The notes below the pieces were generated by a model. That model searched no databases and was not told where the DNA came from. It worked only from the letters and a program-made list of their open reading frames with translations. Below are positions 51,286-60,331 of a stretch of DNA of 64,000 nucleotides, in pieces (the first letter of the stretch is position 1; every line of letters starts with the position of its first letter). A program made the position numbers and the translations under genes. The DNA is from Pyrinomonadaceae bacterium (lineage in GTDB: Bacteria; Acidobacteriota; Blastocatellia; Pyrinomonadales; Pyrinomonadaceae): assembly GCA_021463165.1 (NCBI GenBank), contig JAJTWY010000016.1, forward strand, positions 1-64,000, read 5' to 3'.

Positions 51286-52940
51286 TCTGAATGAATTGCC
51301 ACTAGCTTTAGCTAGTGGCAATAGGCAAGAAAAGAGGCTTCGGGCTTTAGCCCAACAGCTTATAACACCATTGGGCTGAAGCCCAGATCATTTACAGAAT
51401 TCAATCCACTAGCAAAAGCTAGTGGCAATTCAAAACAGTCGGCTAGTCACTAAACAGTGAAAACAGTTCTCAAAACCAACATCTGCCTGAGAAAAAAGGC
51501 CGGAGTGGCGATTGGCCCCTGGCTCTTTTTGCATTGCCACGGGCTTTCTGAAAGAACTGCCATTGGCTATCGCCTAGCCTTCGGAATGAATTGCCACTAG
51601 CTTTAGCTAGTGGAAATAGGCATGAAAAAAGGCTTCCGGCTTTAGCCCAACAGTTTGAGCACATTGGGCTGAAGCCCGGATCATTGAGAGAATGCAATCC
51701 ACTAGCTAAAGCTAGTGGCAATTTATTCCGAAAATACAGCAAAAGCCAGTGGCAATTCTCTAAAAGATCGATCATCATTGGCTCAAACTAGTTAAGAAAA
51801 ATAGGGAGAAGGGATTCTGGGCTTGAGCTCTTACTGGTCGTATGCCACATATCAGTGTTTGGGTACATTTCGTTTGGACAACTAAAGATCGCGAACCGCT
51901 GCTTACGGAATCGATCAGATCCAAGGTATTCGAGCATATTCGCGAAAACGCCAAGGCCAAAAGCATATTTATCGGAGCATTGGATGGCTGGGTCGAGCAC
52001 GTTCATTGCCTTGTGTCGTTAGGTTCGGGACAAAACCTTGACGAAATAATGCGGCTGTTGAAAGGCGAGTCGTCGTACTGGATAAACAAGAATCAGTTGT
52101 GCCGTGGGAAATTTCACTGGCAGGATGAATATTTTGTGGTTTCGGTAAGCGAATCTCTATTGCCGAAGGTGAGAAAATACATCGATTCGCAGGAAGATCA
52201 TCATCGTGTCAGGCCTTTTGATGAAGAGTTCGATGACTTCCTTGAGCGCGGAGGATTCAAGCGAGGGTTGGGCTGAAGCCCGGATCATTTTACAGAATGC
52301 TATCCACTAGCTGAAGCTAGTGGCAATTCAAAACAGTCAGCTAGTCACTAAAACTGTGAAAACAATTCTCAAGACCAACATCTGCCTGAGAAAAAAGGCC
52401 GGAATTTTCACTAGCTTCCCATTCTTAGAGATGGTTACAGAGGAATTTGCCCCTAGCGTTAGCTTTGTTTTCGGAATGAATTGTCATCAGCTTTAGCCTT
52501 GCTTTCAGAATGAATTGCCACTAGCTTTAGCTAGTGGAAATAGGCAAGAAAAGAGGCTTCGGGCTTTAGCCCAACAGTTTGTAATGCCATTGGGCTGAAG
52601 CCCGGAATATTTACAGAATGCAATCCACTAGCTGAAGCTAGTGGCAATTCAAAACAGTCAGCTAGCCACTAAAACAGTGAAAACAGTTCTCAAAACCAAC
52701 ATCTGCCTGAGAAAAAAAGGCCGGAATTTTCACTAGCTTCCCATTCTTAGAGATGGTTACAGATGGATTTGCCCCTAGCGTTAGCTTTGTTTTTAGAATG
52801 AATTGCCACTAGCTTTAGCTAGTGGAAATAGGCAAGAAAAGAGGCTTCGGGCTTTAGCCCAACAGCTTATAACACCATTGGGCTGAAGCCCGGGTCATTT
52901 ACAGAATTCAATCCACTAGCTAAAGCTAGTGGTAATTCTT
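51286..52940. repeat. Field of REP/MITE-like nested palindromic repeats (about 140-bp units) flanking a tnpA gene
   Basis: Consensus AATTGCCACTAGCTTTAGCTAGTGG..AATAGGCAAGAAAAGAGGCTTCGGGCTTTAGCCCAACAG..N..TTGGGCTGAAGCCCGG..CCACTAGCTAAAGCTAGTGGCAATT; full units near 51290-51430, 51586-51724, 52509-52649 and 52797-52938, half unit 52268-52328. Confidence 0.9.
51842..52276 (+). mobile_element. IS200/REP-associated (Y1/RAYT-like) tyrosine transposase TnpA
   Basis: MPHISVWVHFVWTTKDREPLLTESI...LDGWVEHVHCLVSLGSGQNLDEIMRLLKGESSYWINK (HVH = HUH motif) ...LLPKVRKYIDSQEDHHR (catalytic Tyr candidate). Confidence 0.9.
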
Positions 52941-53351
52941 TCAGGTTATCGACAGCCGGAGTTAGTAGCAATTCATTCAAGCTCTCCACAGCCTGAGCAA
53001 GAGACAATTCTCTCAAGCGACTCATACCTAAAGCTAGGCAATTCCTTCAAGAGTTGGCCAACTCACGATCGGAGCGAAAGGAGATCGACAGTTCATCTCA
53101 CCACCTTGGACCTCAGTGACAAACATCTTGACTCTTACGCAACAGATGTGCTATCAGTGAAAGAGTGTTGCATAGCCTTTATATGGCTCGGCTGCGGGAT
53201 CTTTGACAAGAAAAAAGCTGCGATGAGCGGGTCCCAAATTCCGCCCTGTTTTGTGGGGTGATAGGCTTATATTGTCTTACAAAAATTTTTTTGAAAACGG
53301 CGGAAAGTGAGGTGATCGCGGTCGTAAAGTATTGATAACAGCGAGTTTATT

Positions 53352-53456
53352 TGTCCCAAGAGGTGCGTGGGACAGTCGTGGAACGATGGGACAGTCGGAA
53401 TATCGAGGTTAACCTCCTATCACGTCAACACTTACGGCCAAAGTTCGTGTAAGACA
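53352..53456. promoter_or_regulatory. Composite motif cluster A: TGTCCCA-N9-TGGGACA, extra TGGGACA, TGTAAGACA
   Basis: TGTCCCA 53352-53358, TGGGACA 53368-53374, TGGGACA 53387-53393, TGTAAGACA 53448-53456; another TGTCTTACA (inverse) at 53273-53281. Confidence 0.55.
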
Positions 53457-53582
53457 AATGTAAGAAACCTGCGGGTTGTCTCGGCGGGCCGCATGAAACT
53501 TGCATTTTCTGGTGGACTCAGGTCTAATGATAGTTTGCTCTGATGAGCGCATCTTTTGCCGAAGAGGAGGTGAGAAAACGAA

Positions 53583-53840
53583 ATGGCATTTATTACAGTG
53601 AATAACAACGAGTCGATCGAGTCGGCACTTCGCCGGTTCAAGAGAAAGGTTATCAGCGAGGAGATCATCAAGGATCTCAAGAAGCACGCTCATTTCATTC
53701 CTCCGGGCCAGAAGGCAAAGCTCAAGTCGGTCAACGCGCGCAAGCGCAATCGTCGCAGGTTCCGTCAGCAGCGTCCGATGGGTACAGGTGCGGGGATCGG
53801 GGCTGGTGCTTCGCGTCCGCCGCTCGGGCAGAACAGATAA
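53583..53840 (+). CDS. rpsU: 30S ribosomal protein S21 with extended C-terminal tail
   Basis: NESIESALRRFKRKVISEEIIKDLKKHAHFIPPGQKAKLKSVNARKRNRRRFRQQRP; RBS GAGGAGGTGAG upstream. Confidence 0.85.
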   Translation: MAFITVNNNESIESALRRFKRKVISEEIIKDLKKHAHFIPPGQKAKLKSVNARKRNRRRFRQQRPMGTGAGIGAGASRPPLGQNR

Positions 53841-53859
53841 CGAAAGTTAAAAGTAAAAA

Positions 53860-53908
53860 GTAAAAGGTGAAAAAGCGCGGTGCAGCACCCAACTTTTTCA
53901 CCTTTTAC
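53860..53908 (+). terminator. Long hairpin between rpsU and surE (possible terminator/regulatory stem-loop)
   Basis: Perfect 16-bp arms GTAAAAGGTGAAAAAG (53860-53875) / CTTTTTCACCTTTTAC (53893-53908), 17-nt loop. Confidence 0.55.
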
Positions 53909-53963
53909 CGTTTAATATAGACATAGCTTCTTCACCTTTTGACTTCTGCCTTTTGTTTCAATA

Positions 53964-54713
53964 ATGTCGCGACCGAGAATTTTACTAACAAACGACGATG
54001 GTTATCACGCAGATGGCATTCTGGCTCTTGAGGAAGGGCTGAAAGAGATCGGCGATGTGTATGTTGTCGCCCCCGAATCGGAGATGAGTGGGGCTTCGCA
54101 TAGTTTGACGCTCGCCAGGCCGCTGCGTATCCGGCAGCGGAGCGAACGGCACTGGACTGTCGACGGGACGCCGACCGACTGTGTGACGCTGGCGCTAAAT
54201 CAGATCCTGCCGAAGGACGAGATGCCCGACATTTGCTGCTCGGGCATCAATCACGGAGCTAATCTTGGCGATGACGCGACGTATTCGGGAACTGTTGCAG
54301 GAGCGATGGAAGCCACTATTCTGGGTGTGCCGGGCCTCGCCTTTAGCCTCGCGGTTACGCGCGACCATATTTTTGACGAGTCCATAAAGGTCGCGGTCGA
54401 AGTAACGAAAAAGGCGCTTGCGGATGGAATCCCGATGTGGACTTTGCTGAACGTCAACGTCCCGAAGGGCGTTCCTAAAGGCATTCGTATCACAAAACAG
54501 GGTTTTAAGCATGCCCGCCCGCATATTACCGAGCATCTAGACCCACGCGGCAAGCTATATTATTGGATCGGTGAGCTGCGCGAGGGCTTTCACCCCGAAG
54601 GCGGGACCGATTTTGAGGCGATCGACGAAGGGTACGTTTCGGTTACGCCGATGCGAAGCGACCTCACGAACCATGTCGCCATCGAGCAGCTCAAGAACTG
54701 GAATTCAAACTGA
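53964..54713 (+). CDS. surE: 5'/3'-nucleotidase SurE
   Basis: RILLTNDDGYHADGILALEEGL...VVAPESEMSGASHSLTLARPLRI...WTVDGTPTDCVTLALN...CSGINHGANLGDDATYSGTVAGAMEA. Confidence 0.94.
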   Translation: MSRPRILLTNDDGYHADGILALEEGLKEIGDVYVVAPESEMSGASHSLTLARPLRIRQRSERHWTVDGTPTDCVTLALNQILPKDEMPDICCSGINHGANLGDDATYSGTVAGAMEATILGVPGLAFSLAVTRDHIFDESIKVAVEVTKKALADGIPMWTLLNVNVPKGVPKGIRITKQGFKHARPHITEHLDPRGKLYYWIGELREGFHPEGGTDFEAIDEGYVSVTPMRSDLTNHVAIEQLKNWNSN

Positions 54714-55387
54714 TGACCGCCGCGACACAGCCCGACCTGACAGATGAATTCACTCTGCCGCGCTATCGCATGGTCGAGCTGCTACGGGACAAGTACAAGA
54801 TCGCGGACGAACGCGTTCTCGACGCAATGGCCCGGGTTCCGCGGCATTATTTCGTACCGGAAGCTATCAGGCATCAGGCTTACAAGGACAATGCCCTTCC
54901 ACTTGCTTTGGGACAAACCATTTCGCAGCCTTTTATCGTCGCGAGGATGACCGAGCTGCTCGAGTTGAAGGGCGATGAAAAGGTTCTCGAGATCGGAGCG
55001 GGTTCCGGATATCAAACGGCCGTCTTGGCATTGCTCGCACGCAAGGTCTTTGCCATAGAACGGCTCGAACAGCTCGCGGCCGAGGCAAATACAAAACTGC
55101 GCTCGCTTGGTTTCCGAAACATCACGTTGAAGGCGGGCGACGGCACAAACGGATGGGACGCCTATCATCCGTATGATGCGATCCTGACCGCGGCTGGCGG
55201 GCCTGAGATCCCGATACCGCTTGTTCTACAACTCAAGCCCGGCGGAAAGATGGTCATCCCGATCGGTGCCGATCAGCGTTCGCAACGCTTGTGTCGAATT
55301 GTAAGAACCGAGAGAGGTTATACGCAGGAGGATCTCGGACCGTGTGCGTTCGTGCCTCTGATCGGTGAACACGGGTGGAATAAATAG
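54713..55387 (+). CDS. pcm: Protein-L-isoaspartate O-methyltransferase
   Basis: DERVLDAMARVPRHYFVPEAIRHQAYKDNALPLALGQTISQPFIVARMTELL...KVLEIGAGSGYQTAVLALLARKVFAIERLEQL. Confidence 0.94.
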   Translation: MTAATQPDLTDEFTLPRYRMVELLRDKYKIADERVLDAMARVPRHYFVPEAIRHQAYKDNALPLALGQTISQPFIVARMTELLELKGDEKVLEIGAGSGYQTAVLALLARKVFAIERLEQLAAEANTKLRSLGFRNITLKAGDGTNGWDAYHPYDAILTAAGGPEIPIPLVLQLKPGGKMVIPIGADQRSQRLCRIVRTERGYTQEDLGPCAFVPLIGEHGWNK

Positions 55388-55394
55388 TTTCAAT

Positions 55395-56132
55395 ATGGAA
55401 TCGATCGTTGATTTTCTATACCAGGTCAAGGACTATCTCAACCCCAAGATCCTTATCGACTGGATGCTCTTGAAACTTGGCATCTATGTCTATTTCGGCC
55501 TATTCTTTATCGTTTTTGCCGAAACTGGTCTGGCGATCGGCTTTTTTCTGCCTGGCGATTCACTTCTTGTGGTCTGCGGCCTGTTTGCGGCGGCGGGGAA
55601 GCTGAATCTGTGGATAATGCTCGTCGCTCTCGTTATTGCTGCCGTCTTGGGAGATGCGGTTGGGTATTACTCGGGACGCAAGGTCGGGCCGGCGATCTTT
55701 AGCAGGCCGAAGTCCCGCTTCTTCAACCCTAAGCATCTTAAGAAGGCACACGATTTTTATGAGAAGCACGGAGGAAAGACCATCATCCTCGCGCGTTTCG
55801 TACCGATCGTGAGGACCTTTGCCCCGATCGTCGCGGGGGCGGCTGAGATGTCGTATCGGCAATTTGCTCTTTACAACATCGTTGGCGGGCTGGCGTGGGT
55901 AACGAGTATGCTGTTTGCCGGCTATTTTCTCGGCGGACTCGTTGAGCAGTTCGTGAGAAATGTGTTTGGTGTCGAGAGCTTCAAGTTAGAGGATCACATC
56001 GATAAGGTCGTCATCGTGGTCATTTTCCTCTCCATTTTGCCGATCATTTTCGAGTATATGAAAGCGAGAAGAGAGGGCAGGAAGGAACAAGCCGAAGCGG
56101 CCCTCGAGCCGGGGTCGGACGCGGTGAACTAG
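55395..56132 (+). CDS. DedA-family membrane protein
   Basis: FFIVFAETGLAIGFFLPGDSLLVVCGLFAAAGKLN...GDAVGYYSGRKVG...FYEKHGGKTIILARFVPIVRTFAPIVAGAAEMSYRQFALYNIVGGLAWV. Confidence 0.92.
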   Translation: MESIVDFLYQVKDYLNPKILIDWMLLKLGIYVYFGLFFIVFAETGLAIGFFLPGDSLLVVCGLFAAAGKLNLWIMLVALVIAAVLGDAVGYYSGRKVGPAIFSRPKSRFFNPKHLKKAHDFYEKHGGKTIILARFVPIVRTFAPIVAGAAEMSYRQFALYNIVGGLAWVTSMLFAGYFLGGLVEQFVRNVFGVESFKLEDHIDKVVIVVIFLSILPIIFEYMKARREGRKEQAEAALEPGSDAVN

Positions 56133-56238
56133 GCCTTATCGCTGCACGGACTAAAGAGAACTTTGCTGCGGATCCTTATCGAAGCTCCGTCCGGTTTGAC
56201 TATCGAGGCCGGCGTAGATACACTCTTAGCTTAGTTAA

Positions 56239-56315
56239 CGGGGCGTGGCTCAGCCTGGTAGAGCGCACGGTTCGGGACCGTGAGGTCGGATGTTCAAATC
56301 ATCTCGCCCCGACCA
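56239..56315 (+). tRNA. tRNA-Pro (anticodon CGG), CCA encoded
   Basis: CGGGGCGTGGCTCAGCCTGGTAGAGCGCACGGTTCGGGACCGTGAGGTCGGATGTTCAAATCATCTCGCCCCGACCA; 7-bp acceptor, CACGG-TTCGGGA-CCGTG anticodon arm, GTTCAAATC T-arm. Confidence 0.95.
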
Positions 56316-56473
56316 TTCTCGATAAATGGTGTGATTCAGATCGCACCATTTCTTATTTTAAATATGATCCAGATCATAGATTTATCCCAGGCACGGTGAT
56401 ACTGACTCGATTGCGACGCGACATGGCTGAAGCAGACGTGCACGCCGACACACCTGTCCAATGGAGGTTTATC

Positions 56474-57810
56474 ATGATCAGACAGAATATTCGAGGAGTT
56501 GCTGTCGTGCAAATTGCGGCCGCAATGCTTTTTTCACCAGTTACCTTTGCCCTTCACGGGGGCGTTCAGTCAAGCGACAAGTCCTCCGTCAATACCGAAA
56601 ATGGTCTTTCGACCATAACCTACAATGTTCGCGGCGGGACGGTCAAGGTTCACCTGCCTGCGGACATGGCGGCCGGGGATACAATTACCGGCACCGTCAT
56701 CGCCGAACCGACAAAGACAGCGAATGAGACCGGACCCGCCTCTGATACGCTTAACGGGATCGTACTTGACCTTGGCGATGGCCAGAAAGTTCAGGTGTGT
56801 GAGCCGTGCTCAACACTTCGGAACTTCGTTATACCCCATGTGCTGGAGGGAAGCCGCGGACTCAGCAAGATCTCAGTTAGCCAGCCCGGGGCCCCTAAAC
56901 TGACGGCTTCAGTTCCGCTCTTGACAAATCCAGCGAGCCTCGTAAACACAGACCCCAATTTTCCACCCTTCGTACAGGCCGGCCGTCCGGTTCCGATCAC
57001 CGGGGCATTCGACGGAAACGCCGCGAACACACAGTGTACGATAGGCGATCAAGCGGCAACGCTACTCGCTGAGTCGCCTCGGTCGGCCATCTTTCGCACC
57101 CCTGCGAATCTCAGTGGCCCGGCCCGCGTCCAGCTCACTGACAGAACAAGACGACCGAAGGAAACACACGGGTCGTTCAACTTCGGCTTACCGCTGACAG
57201 GACGGCGCTGAAGCGTGGCGAACGAACAAATGTGCATCTCGAGATAACGGGACTTGAAGGTGAGAGCCGTAATGTTCCGCTGCGTCTGGTTACAAGCGGG
57301 GCTGCCAATATGCAAGGCGGAAATACGCAAATAATCGAGATCACGCCGAGCGACCTTGCGGCTGACGGTTCTTTTACCCGTGACTTTGCACTAACTGGCA
57401 CGACGACAGGTACTTTCAGCGTTACAGGAACTGTTCCGATCGGCAAACCGGTAGCCGGTGGAGCAAAGGGGTGTGAGTGCTTTTGTGTCCTCAATCCAAA
57501 CCCGATCGTGACTGCCGGAAAGAGGAAGATCGCAGGTGGGGCTCAACACGCTTTTTCGCCGAACGTCTCAAAAGCCGCGTGCAACGGGAATCAGTGCAGC
57601 ATTGCAAAAACGGAGTACAAGTGGTCGGTGGGAGCCGGCAGTACCGCAACCTATACGATAGTCGGTGGTATTGATGATGCAGAAACCATCTCGCTTGACG
57701 TGACAAAGGCGGGGACCGTCGAGCTAACTGTCACGGTGACAGTTAAGTGCAGTGACGGAACAACTTGCAGTGATACAGATTCCAAAACTTTTAGGGTCGA
57801 TACGAAATGA
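56474..57810 (+). pseudogene. Secreted protein split by an apparent frameshift into ORFs 56474-57211 and 57232-57810
   Basis: ORF1 has a signal-like N-terminus (MIRQNIRGVAVVQIAAAMLFSPVTFA). The second frame is open from 57142 and reads QNKTTEGNTRVVQLRLTADRTALKRGERTNVHLEITGLEGESRN, continuous in style with ORF1 ...SGPARVQLTD; ORF1 tail (RTRRPKETHGSFNFGLPLTGRR) looks out of frame. Confidence 0.6.
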
Positions 57811-57888
57811 ATATCGGGCCTTTGACTTGATCTGAGGGGCCGGAGGGCAGACAACTGCATGCCTGCCCTCGACCATCACCATCCGAGA

Positions 57889-60060
57889 CTATCGGCCAAC
57901 GAGTTTCATCTCATCCACGACCCATTTCGCATTGCCGAACTTTTCGGTAACGAAAAGCACGAAGCGGATATCGACTGAGATGGTCCGATTGTACTCAGGG
58001 TCATAATAGAAATCGTTGCCCAGGCCTTCGTAGTTGCCGTCGAAACATAACCCAACCTGTTCGCCGTTCGCGTTCAGGATCGGTGATCCGCTGTTCCCGC
58101 CGATGATATCGGTGTTCGAGAGGAAGTTTACGACGACGCTGTCGCCCTCGCCATAGCGGCCGAAGTCCTTAGCCGCCTGCAGATCCTTGAGCTTCTGCGG
58201 AGCGTCGAAGGGGTTGACGCCAGTGTCTTTCTCGAACATTCCTTTCATTGTGGTGAACGGCGTTCGATACTCGGCCTCGCGTGAGCGGTACCCCTTGACG
58301 TTGCCATAGGTGAAGCGAAGGCTTGAGTTGGCGTCAGGATACACGGTCGCGGTGCCTCTCATCTCGGTAAGCGCTTGCGTATATAGGAGCCGCAGCCGAT
58401 TGATGTTCGCGTTGAACTTCGCCGTCTTTGCGTCGGTAGCTGCTCGTTCTTCGGCAACACCTCGGGCAAATCCCAAGATCTTCTCGCGAGTCTCATTAAA
58501 CTCCATTGTCCGCGGACCGTAAAGTCCGGCCACTCTTTCGGCTGAAGCGTACTCCCCGTTGCCGATCGAATCGGCAAATTTCGCCTCGGCGTCGCGGCGG
58601 GCCTTGCCCTTGAGCGACCCGAAGAGATCTTCGGCCGGTTTGAACTTCTGGTCAGCGGGAAGCTGGTCGAAGGATCGGAGGAAGTATTTGATCATCTCAA
58701 GTTCGTGGGCCGGTTCGCGCTCGCTGTAGGCCTGCTCGATCAGCTTCAGTTTTGCTGCGCGCTCGGTATCGCTCAGCATCTTGGCATTTGGGCCTGAGGT
58801 CGCAACGACCGCGGCAAAAACCTGGCTAAAGACAGTCATCGACAGCGGGTCGGGAACTCGACGGAGGAGTACGTCGCGTCTTGCAGTGGCAAAGGTCTCC
58901 TCAGAAAGAGCTCGTAGTTCTGACAATAGCGATCCGTATTTCTTCTGCCTCTCGGGGTTTGAGGCGATCCATGAGGCAAGTTTGGCTTCCTCTGCCTCAC
59001 GCTGTTCGACCACCTTTGCCCGTCTCAGCCTCAAGGCGCCGCCGCCGTAAACTGTACGGGAGTTGTCGAAATTTGCGATGTCGCTCTGGAACGCGATCCG
59101 TTTCTCCTCGTCGGTTTCGCCGATCTTGGCGAGGCTCCTCGAAAGGGCATCAAGATAAGAAGCGAGGAACGGGAAGTTTGCGTCGCGTGCATATTTTATC
59201 GACCAGCTTTCGCGATAACGCGTGGTTCCGCCGGGATAGCCCAGGACGAAGACGAAATCGTTGTCCTTGAGACCGCCAATGTTCATCGTTAAGAACTTTT
59301 TCGGCTTGTAGGGAACATTGTTCGGCGAATAATCCGCCGCGGAGCCGTCGGGGGCCACATAGGCCCGAAGGAAAGTGAAATCTCCCGTGTGGCGAGTCCA
59401 TTGGAAGTTGTCCGGGTCTCCGCCGAACACGCCGATGTTTCGCGGCGGAGCATACACGACGCGAATATCCTTTATCTGCTGGGTTTCATAGAGATAGTAA
59501 AAGAAGCCGCTGTTGAGCATCTGAATGCGGACGATCGAGCCCGGCTTTGCCTTGGCTTGCTCGGCCGCCTGCAAAGCATCAGCATTTGCCTTTATCTTCG
59601 CAGCAAGAGCTTCGGCCGCTAGGCCGTCCGTGCCAGCCTTGACCTTTGCCGTCACGTCTTCGACCCGATTCGTAATGAATATCGAATAACCTTGGGCAGC
59701 TATCTCGCCGGATCGCCCGTCGGTACGAAAGCCCGTCTCAACCAGGTCGTTGCCCGGCGTCGAAGCCTTTACAAGGGCGTCGAACCCGCAATGGTGATTT
59801 GTCAATATCAGGCCTTCGGGCGAAACAAACTCGGCCGTGCAGCCTATCGAAAGCCTGATGACCGCATCGGTCAAACCGCCGCCGGCCGGATTGTAGATCT
59901 CGGAAGGCTTTATCTTCAGCCCCTTTTTATCGAGCGGCAGCCGCGCGATCTGATCTGGAGCGAACATGCCTTCGTCAAAGGCGAGGACAAACGAAGAAGT
60001 CGACAAAAACACCGCGAGCAGGATCGCGATCGAGAAAAATCTGTTTCCAATAGCTTTCAT
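57889..60060 (-). CDS. S46-family (DPP7/DPP11-like) dipeptidyl-peptidase
   Basis: DEGMFAPDQIARLPLDKKGLKI...CTAEFVSPEGLILTNHHCGFDALVKAST...DIIGGNSGSPILNANGEQVGLCFDGNYEGLGNDFYYDPEYNRTISVDIRFVLFV. Confidence 0.93.
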   Translation of the reverse strand: MKAIGNRFFSIAILLAVFLSTSSFVLAFDEGMFAPDQIARLPLDKKGLKIKPSEIYNPAGGGLTDAVIRLSIGCTAEFVSPEGLILTNHHCGFDALVKASTPGNDLVETGFRTDGRSGEIAAQGYSIFITNRVEDVTAKVKAGTDGLAAEALAAKIKANADALQAAEQAKAKPGSIVRIQMLNSGFFYYLYETQQIKDIRVVYAPPRNIGVFGGDPDNFQWTRHTGDFTFLRAYVAPDGSAADYSPNNVPYKPKKFLTMNIGGLKDNDFVFVLGYPGGTTRYRESWSIKYARDANFPFLASYLDALSRSLAKIGETDEEKRIAFQSDIANFDNSRTVYGGGALRLRRAKVVEQREAEEAKLASWIASNPERQKKYGSLLSELRALSEETFATARRDVLLRRVPDPLSMTVFSQVFAAVVATSGPNAKMLSDTERAAKLKLIEQAYSEREPAHELEMIKYFLRSFDQLPADQKFKPAEDLFGSLKGKARRDAEAKFADSIGNGEYASAERVAGLYGPRTMEFNETREKILGFARGVAEERAATDAKTAKFNANINRLRLLYTQALTEMRGTATVYPDANSSLRFTYGNVKGYRSREAEYRTPFTTMKGMFEKDTGVNPFDAPQKLKDLQAAKDFGRYGEGDSVVVNFLSNTDIIGGNSGSPILNANGEQVGLCFDGNYEGLGNDFYYDPEYNRTISVDIRFVLFVTEKFGNAKWVVDEMKLVGR

Positions 60061-60208
60061 ATGATTGAGTTCGATCTAGTGTGACTTAAATGGTTACTGA
60101 TGTGATGAAAGTATACCGCAATCATCCCATTCCCCGTAATTTAGTGCCCAAAACTGTCCCGCCGTTGCCCGCAAAGTACTGAATCCGATATCGGCGCGTC
60201 ACCAAAAG

Positions 60209-60331
60209 TGTCCCACCCCGTACCAGCACTGTCCCACCCTACTCGTGGGACACCGTAACCATTGTGTTGTAAATGACTTACAGAGGTCAGAAGGCTTAAA
60301 TTTTGGGTTATTTCAACAAAAGTGTAAGACA
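60209..60331. promoter_or_regulatory. Composite motif cluster B: TGTCCCA, TGTCCCA-N9-TGGGACA, TGTAAGACA
   Basis: TGTCCCA 60209-60215, TGTCCCA 60230-60236, TGGGACA 60246-60252, TGTAAGACA 60323-60331; partial TGTCCC 60155-60160. Confidence 0.55.

Noticed and set aside
51286-52940. Repeat field considered as a CRISPR array
   Set aside because: Units are about 140 bp, internally palindromic and unevenly spaced with homologous spacers, and no cas genes are present; fits REP/MITE-like elements instead.
53352-60331. The two TGTCCCA regions as ends of one intact 7-kb transposon
   Set aside because: The DNA between them holds rpsU, surE, pcm, dedA and tRNA-Pro, with no transposase; the same orientation of motif order also argues against inverted ends of one element.
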